Source: Lentzea aerocolonigenes | GTDB lineage: Bacteria; Actinomycetota; Actinomycetes; Mycobacteriales; Pseudonocardiaceae | Direction of reading: 5' to 3' | Length of the DNA stretch: 64,000 nucleotides | Assembly: GCF_000974445.1 (NCBI RefSeq) | Contig: NZ_BBOJ01000004.1 | Span: 248,001 to 312,000, forward strand | In this document: positions 17,556-25,352 of the stretch, piece after piece | How the letters are laid out: each line of letters begins with the position of its first letter | Numbering within the stretch: position 1 is the stretch's first letter | Program-made: the position numbers and the translations under genes | The notes under the pieces: model-generated | The model's database searches: none | Told to the model about the DNA's origin: nothing | The model's input: the letters and a program-made list of their open reading frames with translations, nothing else

Positions 17556-18820
17556 CGGCCTGCCCCTTCCACCTTCTTGAGCACCATGGCGCTCTGGAAT
17601 CCACCGAAACCACTGCCCACAGTCAGCACCGTGTTCACCTTCGCCTCCCGCGCGACCAGCGGCACGTAGTCCAGGTCGCACTCGGGGTCCGGCTCGTGCA
17701 GGTTCGCCGTCGGCGGGATGAGGCCCTCCTCGAACGCCAGCAACGAGCCGACGATCTCGAGCGACCCGATCGCGCCGAGCGAGTGCCCGATCATCGATTT
17801 GAAGCCCGACACCGGCGTCTTGTAGGCGTGCGCGCCCAACGAGCGCTTGAACGCCGCCGTCTCGTGCAGGTCGTTCTGCTTGGTGCCCGACCCGTGCGCG
17901 TTGATGTAGCCGACGTCCGTGGCGTCCGAACGCGCCTGCTTCAACGCGATGTTGATGGCGTCCGACATCTCGATGCCCTCGGGGTGCAGGCCCGTCATGT
18001 GGTAGGCGTTGCACCGCGAGGCGAAGCCGGCGACCTCACCGTAGATGTGCGCACCGCGGGCGCGGGCGTGCTCCAGCTCCTCGAGCACGATGATCGCGCA
18101 CCCCTCGCCGAGGACCAGACCGTCGCGGGTCTTGTCGAACGGGCGGCAGGCCGTCGTCGGGTCGTCGTTGCGGGTGCTGGACGCACGGATCACGTCGAAG
18201 CACACCACGGTGATCGGCGAGAGCGGGGCCTCGGTGCCGCCGGTGACGACGACGTCCGCACTGCCCTCCATGATCAGCTCGGCGGCGTAGCCCACCGAGT
18301 CGAGACCGGAGGTGCAGCCCGTGGAGACCACGGAGACCGGGCCTTCCGCGCCGACCGTCCACGCCAGCTCCGTCGCCATCGAGGACGGCGTGAAGTAGTC
18401 GTAGAGGTGCGGAACGGCGTAGGACTGGTCGACCTCCCAGTACTTGCCCCGGTCGGAGCCGACGATGAACTCGCGCTCCAGCGAGGTCGTGCAGCCGACC
18501 GCGGTGCCGAGCGAGACACCGATGCGGCCGGGGTCGAGCTGGTCGAACTCGATGCCCGAGTCGGCCAGAGCCTCACGACCGGCCACGACGGCGAACTGCG
18601 CCGCGCGGTCGAGCCGCCGGATCTCCTGCGGCGTCAGGCCTTCGCGCACTGGGTCGAAGTCCGCTTCACCAGCCATGCGCGAGCGGTACGGAGACGCGTC
18701 GAAGTGCGTGATGATGCGAGTCGCCGTACGCCCTTCGGACAGCAGTTTCCAATACGCCTTCGTTCCGATGCCACCAGGTGCGACCACGCCCACCCCGGTG
18801 ATGACGGCGCGACGACTCAT
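17552..18820 (-). CDS. Type II PKS ketosynthase alpha
   Basis: A 422-residue condensing enzyme that extends the poly-beta-keto chain on ACP. It starts MSRRAVITGVGVVAPGGIG; the active-site cysteine is in VSTGCTSGLDSVG (C169), with the histidine segments INAHGSGTKQND and KSMIGHSLGAIGS and a standard C-terminus GFGGFQSAMVL. It forms the minimal PKS with the neighbouring KS-beta and the ACP 2 kb upstream. The start overlaps the stop of the HMGL-like gene (ATGA). Confidence 0.97.
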   Translation of the reverse strand: MSRRAVITGVGVVAPGGIGTKAYWKLLSEGRTATRIITHFDASPYRSRMAGEADFDPVREGLTPQEIRRLDRAAQFAVVAGREALADSGIEFDQLDPGRIGVSLGTAVGCTTSLEREFIVGSDRGKYWEVDQSYAVPHLYDYFTPSSMATELAWTVGAEGPVSVVSTGCTSGLDSVGYAAELIMEGSADVVVTGGTEAPLSPITVVCFDVIRASSTRNDDPTTACRPFDKTRDGLVLGEGCAIIVLEELEHARARGAHIYGEVAGFASRCNAYHMTGLHPEGIEMSDAINIALKQARSDATDVGYINAHGSGTKQNDLHETAAFKRSLGAHAYKTPVSGFKSMIGHSLGAIGSLEIVGSLLAFEEGLIPPTANLHEPDPECDLDYVPLVAREAKVNTVLTVGSGFGGFQSAMVLKKVEGAGR

Positions 18821-19524
18821 CGGACACCTCCAATCGCCTTCTGTGCGGACACGGTCTGCTCCAATCTCGGACAGGGCACGGGAGCGACACCTGTTTCTGC
18901 CGGTTGAACCGATGGTGAAACGGCCCGATCGAGGCCACCTCGAACGACGGCGTAGAACCCCTGTACGAGTCCAGCCCCCGCATCCGCGGCGAACAACTGC
19001 AACGCCTCGGAGCCGTCGTGACAACCAAAACCAAGAGGCACACCGGTTTCCGCAACCACCTCGACGATCTCGCCGATCTGGTCGGGCCACAGCCCGCCCG
19101 CTGTGTCGTGCAGCAACACGGTTTCCGCCCCCGCCTCCGCGACCGTCAGCACGACCTCCAAAGCGTGTTCGGGGTCGACCAGCCAGCCGTCGAAGAAGTC
19201 CCGCGCCTCGACGATCACTCGCCGTCCGGCGCGCACGAGTTGACGCACGGCGTCCCGGACCACCGGGATGCCGTGCCCTTGAACAACCACCGTCACCGCC
19301 GAGGTCTCCGCGGCGAGCAGCGAGGTGAGGTCCTCGGCACCGCCGGACGCGACGAGGATGGCGGCGCGCAACCGGAGTTCCAGAGCGGCACGGTGGTAGA
19401 ACCACCGCCCCGGCCGGCCTCCGTCGACGAACGCGACGCCGAGCGCGTCGAGGCGCCGCGCCGCGACCAGTCTGTCCGAAATGGACAAACCAGTGCGGCG
19501 CAGCGAGATGTCGTACAGCTCCAT
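18817..19524 (-). CDS. Degenerate citramalate/isopropylmalate-synthase-like (HMGL) protein in the PKS operon
   Basis: A 235-residue fragment-length relative of the HMGL TIM-barrel family, closest in memory to citramalate synthase (MELYDISLRRTG, ARRLDALGVAFVDGG, VEARDFFDGWLVDPEHALE, HDTAGGLWPDQIGEIV). Full enzymes exceed 500 residues; the C-terminal part is missing. Key positions are altered: LRDG reads LRRTG, so the metal Asp is lost, and the HxHN metal motif reads FGCHDG, with only one His left. A changed or scaffolding function is therefore likely. It is coupled to KS-alpha by ATGA, so it is a real operon member. Confidence 0.7.
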   Translation of the reverse strand: MELYDISLRRTGLSISDRLVAARRLDALGVAFVDGGRPGRWFYHRAALELRLRAAILVASGGAEDLTSLLAAETSAVTVVVQGHGIPVVRDAVRQLVRAGRRVIVEARDFFDGWLVDPEHALEVVLTVAEAGAETVLLHDTAGGLWPDQIGEIVEVVAETGVPLGFGCHDGSEALQLFAADAGAGLVQGFYAVVRGGLDRAVSPSVQPAETGVAPVPCPRLEQTVSAQKAIGGVR

Positions 19525-19548
19525 CCAGAACCCCCGCGCTTCACCCGG

Positions 19549-19755
19549 CTAGAAGCCGCTCAGCAGTACGCGGGAAGCCTCGATCTCGTAAGCACAGGGC
19601 GCCACCTCAGAAGGGCATCCCTTGCGCTCGTGCTCGACCGCGGCCTTCTCCAGGTACATGGAGACCACGTACAGCCCGTTGCGACCCGCGGCACGGGCCG
19701 CGGCGGTCAGCAGGTCCACGCCGGCCAACGCCATCGCCCACCACCCCCGGACCAT
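19549..19755 (-). CDS. 68-residue small protein of the PKS operon
   Basis: MVRGWWAMALAGVDLL starts a short protein with an amphipathic alanine-rich first half and a second half containing two cysteines (KGCPSEVAPCAYEIEAS). I recognise no family. Its start overlaps the aromatase stop (ATGA) and it keeps the reading direction and coupling pattern of the operon, which argues that it is translated. It could be a small partner of the neighbouring HMGL-like protein or aromatase; this is a guess from position. Confidence 0.5.
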   Translation of the reverse strand: MVRGWWAMALAGVDLLTAAARAAGRNGLYVVSMYLEKAAVEHERKGCPSEVAPCAYEIEASRVLLSGF

Positions 19756-20690
19756 CAGCCGTTCTCGGCGAACTCCTTGGCGTGCCGCAACGTCGTGAGG
19801 CTGTTCGTGCCCAACGCGTGGCGGATCAGTTCCCTGGCGCGCTCGATCGTCCCGTCCGGGCCGAGCACCTCGGTGACGACCTCGGGACGGATGACGACGG
19901 TGTGGTGCGAGGTCGCCTCGACACCCGCCTCGATGCCGTCACCGATGTCCCGCAACGTCCACCGGCCGACGTGCGCCGCCATGATCGGCGGCGTCCTGGT
20001 CTGCTTGTAGACGATCGTGTCGTGCGGAGTGCAGACCCGCACCGAGTGCGTCGTGTGGATCGAGCCGTCCGGGCTGCGCGTGTCCATCTCCATGGACTGC
20101 ACCCCCGTCACGGCCTCGGTGAGGTCGAGCCGGGCGACGTGCGGCAGCCGCTGCGGCCACAGGTCCGACCGGTACAGGAACTCGTACACGTCCTTGCGGG
20201 TCGCGTGGATCGTGATGCTGTCGGAGAACGACAGCACGTACTTGTCGTAGTCGTCGCCGAGCTCGGCGGCGCGCTTGAGCGCCGCGAGCTCGGCGTCGCT
20301 GTTGTTGTTCACGGCCTTCAGGACCAGCTCGACCGCTTCCGGCTGCGCGGTGGTGAAGTGGTGCAGCAGGTCGACGCGCGTCGCCGAGTCGGCGATCGGC
20401 ACGATCCGCCACTCCCCTCCCATCGACTTCACCGGCGCCGCCGAACGCTCCTGCTCGAACTTGACGTGCAGGTTCGCCGAGTCCAGCTCACGGCGAGACG
20501 TCCACGTGCGCACGTCACCGTTGGCGAAGGCGTGCAGCCGCAGCCGCTCGGTCGACCCGTCGGTCTCGAACACCTCGGCGTGCACCGTGGGCCCGAAGGT
20601 GTACGGCCAGCGCGTCACGTCCGCGATCAGGTCGTACACCACCTTGGCGGGGGCACCGATCATGACCGTGTGCGTGGTGGTGTGCGTCAT
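19755..20690 (-). CDS. Di-domain aromatase/cyclase
   Basis: 311 residues made of two SRPBCC (START-like) domains, roughly residues 1-145 and 155-311, each beginning with a short helix-strand (THTVMIGAPAKVVYDLIADV; DSITIHATRKDVYEFLY). Di-domain ARO/CYC proteins (ActVII, BexL type) fold and aromatise the first ring of C9-reduced polyketides, which agrees with the ActIII-like ketoreductase at 53.3 kb. It lies between the ACP gene (34-base gap) and the 68-residue ORF in the PKS operon. Confidence 0.92.
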   Translation of the reverse strand: MTHTTTHTVMIGAPAKVVYDLIADVTRWPYTFGPTVHAEVFETDGSTERLRLHAFANGDVRTWTSRRELDSANLHVKFEQERSAAPVKSMGGEWRIVPIADSATRVDLLHHFTTAQPEAVELVLKAVNNNSDAELAALKRAAELGDDYDKYVLSFSDSITIHATRKDVYEFLYRSDLWPQRLPHVARLDLTEAVTGVQSMEMDTRSPDGSIHTTHSVRVCTPHDTIVYKQTRTPPIMAAHVGRWTLRDIGDGIEAGVEATSHHTVVIRPEVVTEVLGPDGTIERARELIRHALGTNSLTTLRHAKEFAENG

Positions 20691-20723
20691 GTCCCCGTGT
20701 CTCCGTTCTCGGCTCGCCGGCGG

Positions 20724-20975
20724 TCAGGCCGCGAGGTCGCCGTTGACCTTGGCCAGCAGTTCGCGCGGGGTCTCGATGTCCGCGAGCTCGTCGTCGCCGA
20801 CACCGACGCCGTACCGGCGCTTGATCAGCGCCACCGTCTCCAGCAGGGCCAGCGAGTCGAAGCCCAGCTCGAGGAACGGAGTGTCGAGAATGTCCTGGCC
20901 GGCCTTGAACGAGTCGTCCTCGCCGGCGGCCTCGTTGAGAATCTCCTTGAGACCCTCGATGGTCAGTGCGCTCAC
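20724..20975 (-). CDS. Type II PKS acyl carrier protein
   Basis: An 83-residue ACP with the phosphopantetheine serine in LGFDSLALLE (S41) and the acidic helices usual for type II PKS carriers. It carries the growing chain for KS-alpha/beta. It is the first gene of the leftward PKS operon (ACP, ARO/CYC, small ORF, HMGL, KS-alpha, KS-beta, AT). The order with ACP first and KS last is unlike the common KS-KS-ACP order. The start follows AGGAAAGGAAGAAGCC. Confidence 0.96.
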   Translation of the reverse strand: MSALTIEGLKEILNEAAGEDDSFKAGQDILDTPFLELGFDSLALLETVALIKRRYGVGVGDDELADIETPRELLAKVNGDLAA

Positions 20976-21038
20976 GGCTTCTTCCTTTCCTCACCTGGGC
21001 GTTTCCGCTCGCCCACACAGCGAGGTTGCCAGGGCGCA

Positions 21039-21056
21039 CTGGTAGTCCGGTGGAGG
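21039..21056 (-). promoter_or_regulatory. Promoter element of the PKS operon, shared with 58.6 kb
   Basis: On the minus strand CCTCCACCGGACTACCAG precedes the ACP gene by about 65 bases. The same sequence with one change (CCTCCACCGGACTTCCAG) lies upstream of the NTF2/hydroxylase unit at 58585-58602. In the ACP promoter it follows TCGAGGA so that TCGAGGA, TCCACCG and ACCAGTG are spaced 11 bp apart, a SARP-like register. Function is inferred from the shared sequence and spacing. Confidence 0.5.
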
Positions 21057-21092
21057 TTTCCTCGAACGAAGTCGTTGCCGCACAACGAAAAA

Positions 21093-21122
21093 CGGCCCCG
21101 CGCCACAGTGTGGCGGGGGCCG
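21093..21122 (-). terminator. Terminator of the first SARP gene
   Basis: A 14-bp stem with one bulged G (CGGCCCCGCGCCACA pairing with TGTGGCGGGGGCCG) and a minimal loop is followed on the minus strand by TTTTTCG. It lies 13 bases after the SARP stop and insulates the PKS operon promoter from SARP transcription. Confidence 0.8.
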
Positions 21123-21134
21123 CTCGAAAACAGG

Positions 21135-21941
21135 TCAGGCCAGAAGCCCTTGCAGTTGACGGGCTTCCGCGCGGTCGAGCCGCGGGTCCGACGTGACGAT
21201 CGCGTGCTGCAGCTGCTGCAGGCGTGCCGAGGGCTCGACGCCGAGCTCGTCGACGAGCGTGCGCCGCAACGCCCGGAACGCGTCCAGCGCCTGCCACTGC
21301 CGACCCGCCCGGAACAACGAGATCATGTACTGGGCACACAGGTGCTCGTTCATCGGGTGCTGCACGGTCAGCACGGCGAGCTCGCTCAGCAACGACTTGT
21401 GCTTGCCCAGCCGCATGTCCGCCTCGATGCGCGTCTCCAGCACACCGAGCCGTGCCTCCTCCAGGCGCACCACTTCGACGCCCAGCGGCATGCCGGGGCG
21501 GACGTCCACGACGGCGGGCCCGCGCCACATCTCCAGCGCCGACCGCAGCAGCCGGGACGCGGCCGCGAAGTCGTCGGCGTCGTAGGCGTTCTGGCCGGCA
21601 CGGGCGAGGCGCTCGAACTCGTGCACGTCGACGGCCTCCTCCGGCACGTCGAGCAGGTAGCCGCCGTACCGGGTGACGAGCACCTCCTTGGCGCCGTTCT
21701 CCGACGTGGCCAGCGCGTCGCCGATCAGCCGGCGCAGCTGCAGGATGTAGGTCTGCAACGTGGTGCGCGCGCTGCGCGGCGGGCGGTCGTCCCACAGCTC
21801 CTCGACCAGGGTCGGCACGGACACCACCGAGCCGGAGTGCAGGGCGAGCAGCGCCAGGATCTGCCTCGGCTTGGCCGCTGTCGGCGTCACCGAGCGACCG
21901 TTCACCTTGGCCTCGACCGGCCCCAGGACCTTGATCTGCAT
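21135..21941 (-). CDS. SARP-family transcriptional activator
   Basis: 268 residues: an N-terminal OmpR-type winged helix (MQIKVLGPVEAKVNG, TAAKPRQILALLALHSG, ARTTLQTYILQLRR) followed by a bacterial transcriptional activation domain ([53 protein letters not shown]). Such short SARPs (ActII-ORF4, DnrI size) activate antibiotic genes by binding TCGA-type heptamer repeats. The start is the ATG after AGAAGGAGGGACGGCG; an upstream start would add 25 unlikely residues. It is divergent from the precursor peptide gene and 120 bases upstream of the PKS operon promoter. Confidence 0.95.
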   Translation of the reverse strand: MQIKVLGPVEAKVNGRSVTPTAAKPRQILALLALHSGSVVSVPTLVEELWDDRPPRSARTTLQTYILQLRRLIGDALATSENGAKEVLVTRYGGYLLDVPEEAVDVHEFERLARAGQNAYDADDFAAASRLLRSALEMWRGPAVVDVRPGMPLGVEVVRLEEARLGVLETRIEADMRLGKHKSLLSELAVLTVQHPMNEHLCAQYMISLFRAGRQWQALDAFRALRRTLVDELGVEPSARLQQLQHAIVTSDPRLDRAEARQLQGLLA

Positions 21942-22044
21942 CGCCGTCCCTCCTTCTGCTCGAACCATTGGATCAGTGTGATCCGCCGGTCGGGAGGGCG
22001 TTAGTGCGTCAGCCATCGATGTCAGGTGAGTTCTCCCCGGTGCG

Positions 22045-22089
22045 GGTATGAGAACTTCATACCGGGGCGCATTAGCCGGTAACTACCGG
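22045..22089. promoter_or_regulatory. Two perfect inverted repeats in the SARP/precursor divergent promoter
   Basis: GGTATGA-GAACT-TCATACC (22045-22063) and CCGGTA-AC-TACCGG (22076-22089) lie in the 210-base region between the leftward SARP gene and the rightward precursor gene. Both are perfect and AT-richer than the surroundings. They could bind a LuxR-type response regulator or another dimeric regulator. No other feature was seen in this gap. Confidence 0.45.
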
Positions 22090-22151
22090 TCCATTACCGC
22101 TGGTCGGCACGATTACCCACGTCAATCGAACCGCAAACATCGGAGATGCGC

Positions 22152-22334
22152 ATGTACCCCACCGTCACCGTGGAGCACCTTGCTTCGGTCGCCGCCGACG
22201 ACTCCGACGACATGAAGATCTACGAGTTCGACCGTGAAGCCACGATGGACTGGACTACGTGGATCGTCCCCAGCTGCGGCTGGACCTCGCCCGGTGACCG
22301 CTTCCAGGTCCAAGAAGAGGTCCTCGCGGCATGA
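22152..22334 (+). CDS. Putative RiPP precursor peptide (60 aa)
   Basis: A 60-residue peptide starting MYPTVTVEHLASVAADD. GGAG stands 6 bases before the ATG at 22152; an ATG two codons earlier is less well placed. The first ~30 residues are acidic and leader-like. The end (MDWTTWIVPSCGWTSPGDRF, then an acidic tail) carries Thr, Ser, one Cys and three Trp, residues that YcaO enzymes or partners could modify. Its stop overlaps the start of the YcaO gene (ATGA), the classic position of a TOMM substrate. I do not recognise the core from any known family; the precursor role is inferred. Confidence 0.6.
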   Translation: MYPTVTVEHLASVAADDSDDMKIYEFDREATMDWTTWIVPSCGWTSPGDRFQVQEEVLAA

Positions 22335-24583
22335 GACACGACCTGGGCGAGCAACGCATCGGGTTCAAACGGCACCTCCGCCCGCAGATCGTGCGAGGTG
22401 AGGCCGTCTACCTGTTCGGGGAGTCCGGGGTCACGGCGATCGCGGGCAGCCACGTCGAGTCGCTGGCGCCGTTGCTCGACGGCACCCGCGACCTGGCCGC
22501 ACTGCTGCGCGACGCCCCCACCGGCCTGACCGCCGACAAGGTGCGGAGCATGCTCACCAGGCTCGCCGCGGCGGGGCTGATCGGCAGCCGCGGCGCGGAG
22601 GACTGCTCGCCCGCGGCGGAGGCCTCGCTCGCGTACTGGGACGCGGCGGGGGTCGACCCGTCGGACGCGGTGGCGGCGACAACGGCGTCGCTCGTCTCCG
22701 TGGTCGCGATCGGCGGCATCGATCGCGACGCGCTCGTGGAAGCCCTGCACCGCAACGGACTGACGGTCACCTCGGGGAGTGGTGACCTCACGGTCGTGGC
22801 GTGCGAGGACTACCTGGCGCCTGAGCTCCGCGACGTCGACGCGACCCACCGGGCGGCCGGCACCCCGTGGTTGCTGGTCAAGCCGGTCGGCGCGCAGGTG
22901 TGCGTGGGCCCGTTCTTCACCCCCGGCGACGGCCCGTGCTGGCGGTGCCTCGCCACCAGGCTCTCCGCGAACCGCAAGGCGGAGGCCCACGTGCGGGCGC
23001 GGTGCGGACAACGTGGTCCCGCGCCGCGCCCGGTGATCGGCCTGCCGTCGTTGCGGGCGACGGCGCTCGACCTCGCGTCGGTCGAGGCGACGAAGTGGCT
23101 CGCCGGAATCCGGCACGAGGCGCAGCGGTCGATCTGGAACTACGACAGTCTCACCATGAAGGTCACGCAGCACGAGGTGCGGCAGCGTCCGCAGTGCTCC
23201 GGCTGCGGCGCCCCGGGGATTGTGGCGCGCAGGGCGTTCAAGCCGGTCGAGCTCACGAGCCGGGTGAAGCGGTCCTGCGAGGGTGGCGGCCACCGGTCGT
23301 CCTCACCGCAGGAGGTACTCGACACGTACCGGCACCTCATCGGGCCTGTCACGGGCGTGGTGAGGGAGATCCGCCGCAACGAGTGCGGGCCCGCGTTCTT
23401 CAACTCGTTCATGTCCGGCTCGAACGTCGCCGCCGCGGGCGAGGGCGTCGAGGGGCTGCGGTCGTCGCTGCGGGCCGACACCGGGGGCAAGGGCGTGACG
23501 CCGCTCGACGCCCAGGTCGGCGCGCTGTGCGAGGCCGTGGAACGACGCAGCGGCACGTGGTTCGGCGAAGAGGCCAGGGTGAGCGCCAGCTACGCCTCGC
23601 TCAGCGACGTCGCGATCCACCCCGGCAGCGTGCAGCAGTACCACCCGCGCCAGTTCGCCGGCCGCGAGGAGTGGAACGCGGCCCACTCGGCGTTCCAGCA
23701 CGTCACCGCCCCGTTCGACGAGAACGAGGTGATGGACTGGAGCCCGCTGTGGTCGCTCACCGAACGACGTCACAAGTTCCTGCCGACCGGCATGCTCTAC
23801 TTCGGCGCCCCCTGCCCGCCGAGCGTCACGTCGGACTCGAACGGCTGCGCCGCCGGAAGCAGCCTGGAAGACGCTGTGCTGCAAGGACTTCTGGAGCTGA
23901 TCGAACGCGACTCGGTCGCCATCTGGTGGTACAACCGCACACCGGTGCCGGGGGTGGACCTCGACTCGTTCCACGACGCGTGGATCGACGAGTGCCGCGA
24001 GGTGCACGCGGGTCTCGGCCGCGAGCTGTGGCTGCTCGACGTGACCGCCGACCTCGGCGTGCCGGTGATGGTCGCTCTTTCCCGCCGCACCAACGGATCC
24101 CGCGACGACATCATGCTCGGCTGCGGTGCGCACCTGGACCCGCGGATCGCCGCACGCCGGGCGCTCACCGAGCTGAACCAGTGCATGCCGATGGTCTGCG
24201 GGCAGGTCCGGCTGGACGCGCTCGACGTCGACACGCGGAACTGGTTCGAGCACACCCGCCTCGACGAGCAGCCGTGGCTGGCCCCCGACCCCGCCGAGCC
24301 GCCGCGCAACGTGTTCCACCACGGCTACCGGCACCGGCGCGACCTCGCCGACGACATCCGGGCGATCCAGGACACGCTGGAGGCCCGCGGGCTGGAGCTG
24401 CTGGTGCTCGACCAGACCAGGCCGGACATCGGTCTTCCCGTGGTCCGCGTGGTCGTGCCGGGACTGCGGCACTTCTGGTCGAGGTTCGCTCAAGGGCGCC
24501 TCTACGACGTCCCGGTACAACTGGGGCGCCTGGACCGGCCCCGCCGGTACGAGGAGCTCAACCCGATCCCGTTGTTCATGTGA
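22331..24583 (+). CDS. Fused ThiF-like/YcaO cyclodehydratase (TOMM C-D protein)
   Basis: 750 residues. The N-terminal ~300 residues resemble the E1/ThiF-like leader-binding partner, with a zinc site formed by CWRC (C203, C206) and CSGC (C289, C292). The C-terminal YcaO domain has ATP/Mg motifs KGVTPLDAQVGALCEAVERR (E401 region), LLELIERDSVAIWW (E522 region) and AARRALTELNQ, and ends ELNPIPLFM, a proline-containing tail typical of E1-dependent YcaOs. Such enzymes phosphorylate backbone amides to form thiazolines/oxazolines in ribosomal peptides. It is translationally coupled to the 60-residue peptide. Thioamide or amidine formation are alternatives. Confidence 0.88.
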   Translation: MRHDLGEQRIGFKRHLRPQIVRGEAVYLFGESGVTAIAGSHVESLAPLLDGTRDLAALLRDAPTGLTADKVRSMLTRLAAAGLIGSRGAEDCSPAAEASLAYWDAAGVDPSDAVAATTASLVSVVAIGGIDRDALVEALHRNGLTVTSGSGDLTVVACEDYLAPELRDVDATHRAAGTPWLLVKPVGAQVCVGPFFTPGDGPCWRCLATRLSANRKAEAHVRARCGQRGPAPRPVIGLPSLRATALDLASVEATKWLAGIRHEAQRSIWNYDSLTMKVTQHEVRQRPQCSGCGAPGIVARRAFKPVELTSRVKRSCEGGGHRSSSPQEVLDTYRHLIGPVTGVVREIRRNECGPAFFNSFMSGSNVAAAGEGVEGLRSSLRADTGGKGVTPLDAQVGALCEAVERRSGTWFGEEARVSASYASLSDVAIHPGSVQQYHPRQFAGREEWNAAHSAFQHVTAPFDENEVMDWSPLWSLTERRHKFLPTGMLYFGAPCPPSVTSDSNGCAAGSSLEDAVLQGLLELIERDSVAIWWYNRTPVPGVDLDSFHDAWIDECREVHAGLGRELWLLDVTADLGVPVMVALSRRTNGSRDDIMLGCGAHLDPRIAARRALTELNQCMPMVCGQVRLDALDVDTRNWFEHTRLDEQPWLAPDPAEPPRNVFHHGYRHRRDLADDIRAIQDTLEARGLELLVLDQTRPDIGLPVVRVVVPGLRHFWSRFAQGRLYDVPVQLGRLDRPRRYEELNPIPLFM

Positions 24584-24608
24584 CCCACCTGCCCGGAGCG
24601 GAGGCGCC

Positions 24609-25250
24609 GTGGTGCCCACCCAGTCGCACATCCCCACGGGACGCCCGCTGTGGTCGTTGCTCGAGGACGCCTTCATCGACGAGGGCGCCGAGCACCTGAC
24701 CGTCCACGGCAGGTGGGGCGCGATCAAGCTCGCCGACCCGAGCCCCATCGTGCGGGAGGCGTTGCACCGCATGAGCCTCGGCCCGGTCGCGCTCGAGAAC
24801 ATCTCCGCGCTGCACGAGAACTTCGTGCGCTGGAAGACCGGCAGCGGGCCGTGCCTCGTGTGGCGCAGGCTCAAGAACACGCTCGACCAGCTGGGAGGTT
24901 GCGTCGTGCCGTCGCTCGGGCTCGACGACGGCGCCGGGCCGATCCTGTCGGTCGTGGCGGTGACCGGTGACGCCGTGTTCACGTTGCCGCACGTCGAGGA
25001 CGACGAGATCGTCTCCACGCGGCCGGGCACCGAGATCGAGCGGCTGAACGGCGACCAGGCGCTGACGTGCCCTGGCCGGCAGTACCAGGTGATCCTGCAC
25101 AGCGCGCCCGCGACGGAGATCGCGAAGACGTTGCTCGACAGCGACACCACGATCGCGCAGATCGCGGAGTCGTTGCAGGTCAGCAGGACGCTGGTCGCGG
25201 ATGTCGTCGCCTATCTCGCCGGTGCGCAGCTCGTCGCCGCGAGGTGTTGA
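24609..25250 (+). CDS. SagB-dehydrogenase N-terminal-like protein lacking the nitroreductase domain
   Basis: 213 residues. The segments HLTVHGRWGAIKLADPSPIVREALHRM, LGPVALENI and SLGLDDGAGPILSVVAV resemble the region before the FMN domain in actinobacterial SagB-type TOMM dehydrogenases. The C-terminal third (TIAQIAESLQVSRTLVADVVAYL) is helix-turn-helix-like. The protein ends at AAARC with no FMN nitroreductase domain. It may recognise the peptide or support the YcaO protein rather than oxidise azolines. The GTG follows CGGAGCGGAGG and lies 26 bases after the YcaO stop. The family link is from memory and moderate. Confidence 0.6.
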   Translation: MVPTQSHIPTGRPLWSLLEDAFIDEGAEHLTVHGRWGAIKLADPSPIVREALHRMSLGPVALENISALHENFVRWKTGSGPCLVWRRLKNTLDQLGGCVVPSLGLDDGAGPILSVVAVTGDAVFTLPHVEDDEIVSTRPGTEIERLNGDQALTCPGRQYQVILHSAPATEIAKTLLDSDTTIAQIAESLQVSRTLVADVVAYLAGAQLVAARC

Positions 25251-25352
25251 GACGTCGCCATGTTGCTCCGATCGAGGATCGCGAAACACGAGACTTCCCA
25301 GGAAGCGCCCGTATCATGGCCGCGTCCCGACCCTCGCGTGGGAGCTGCTGCT

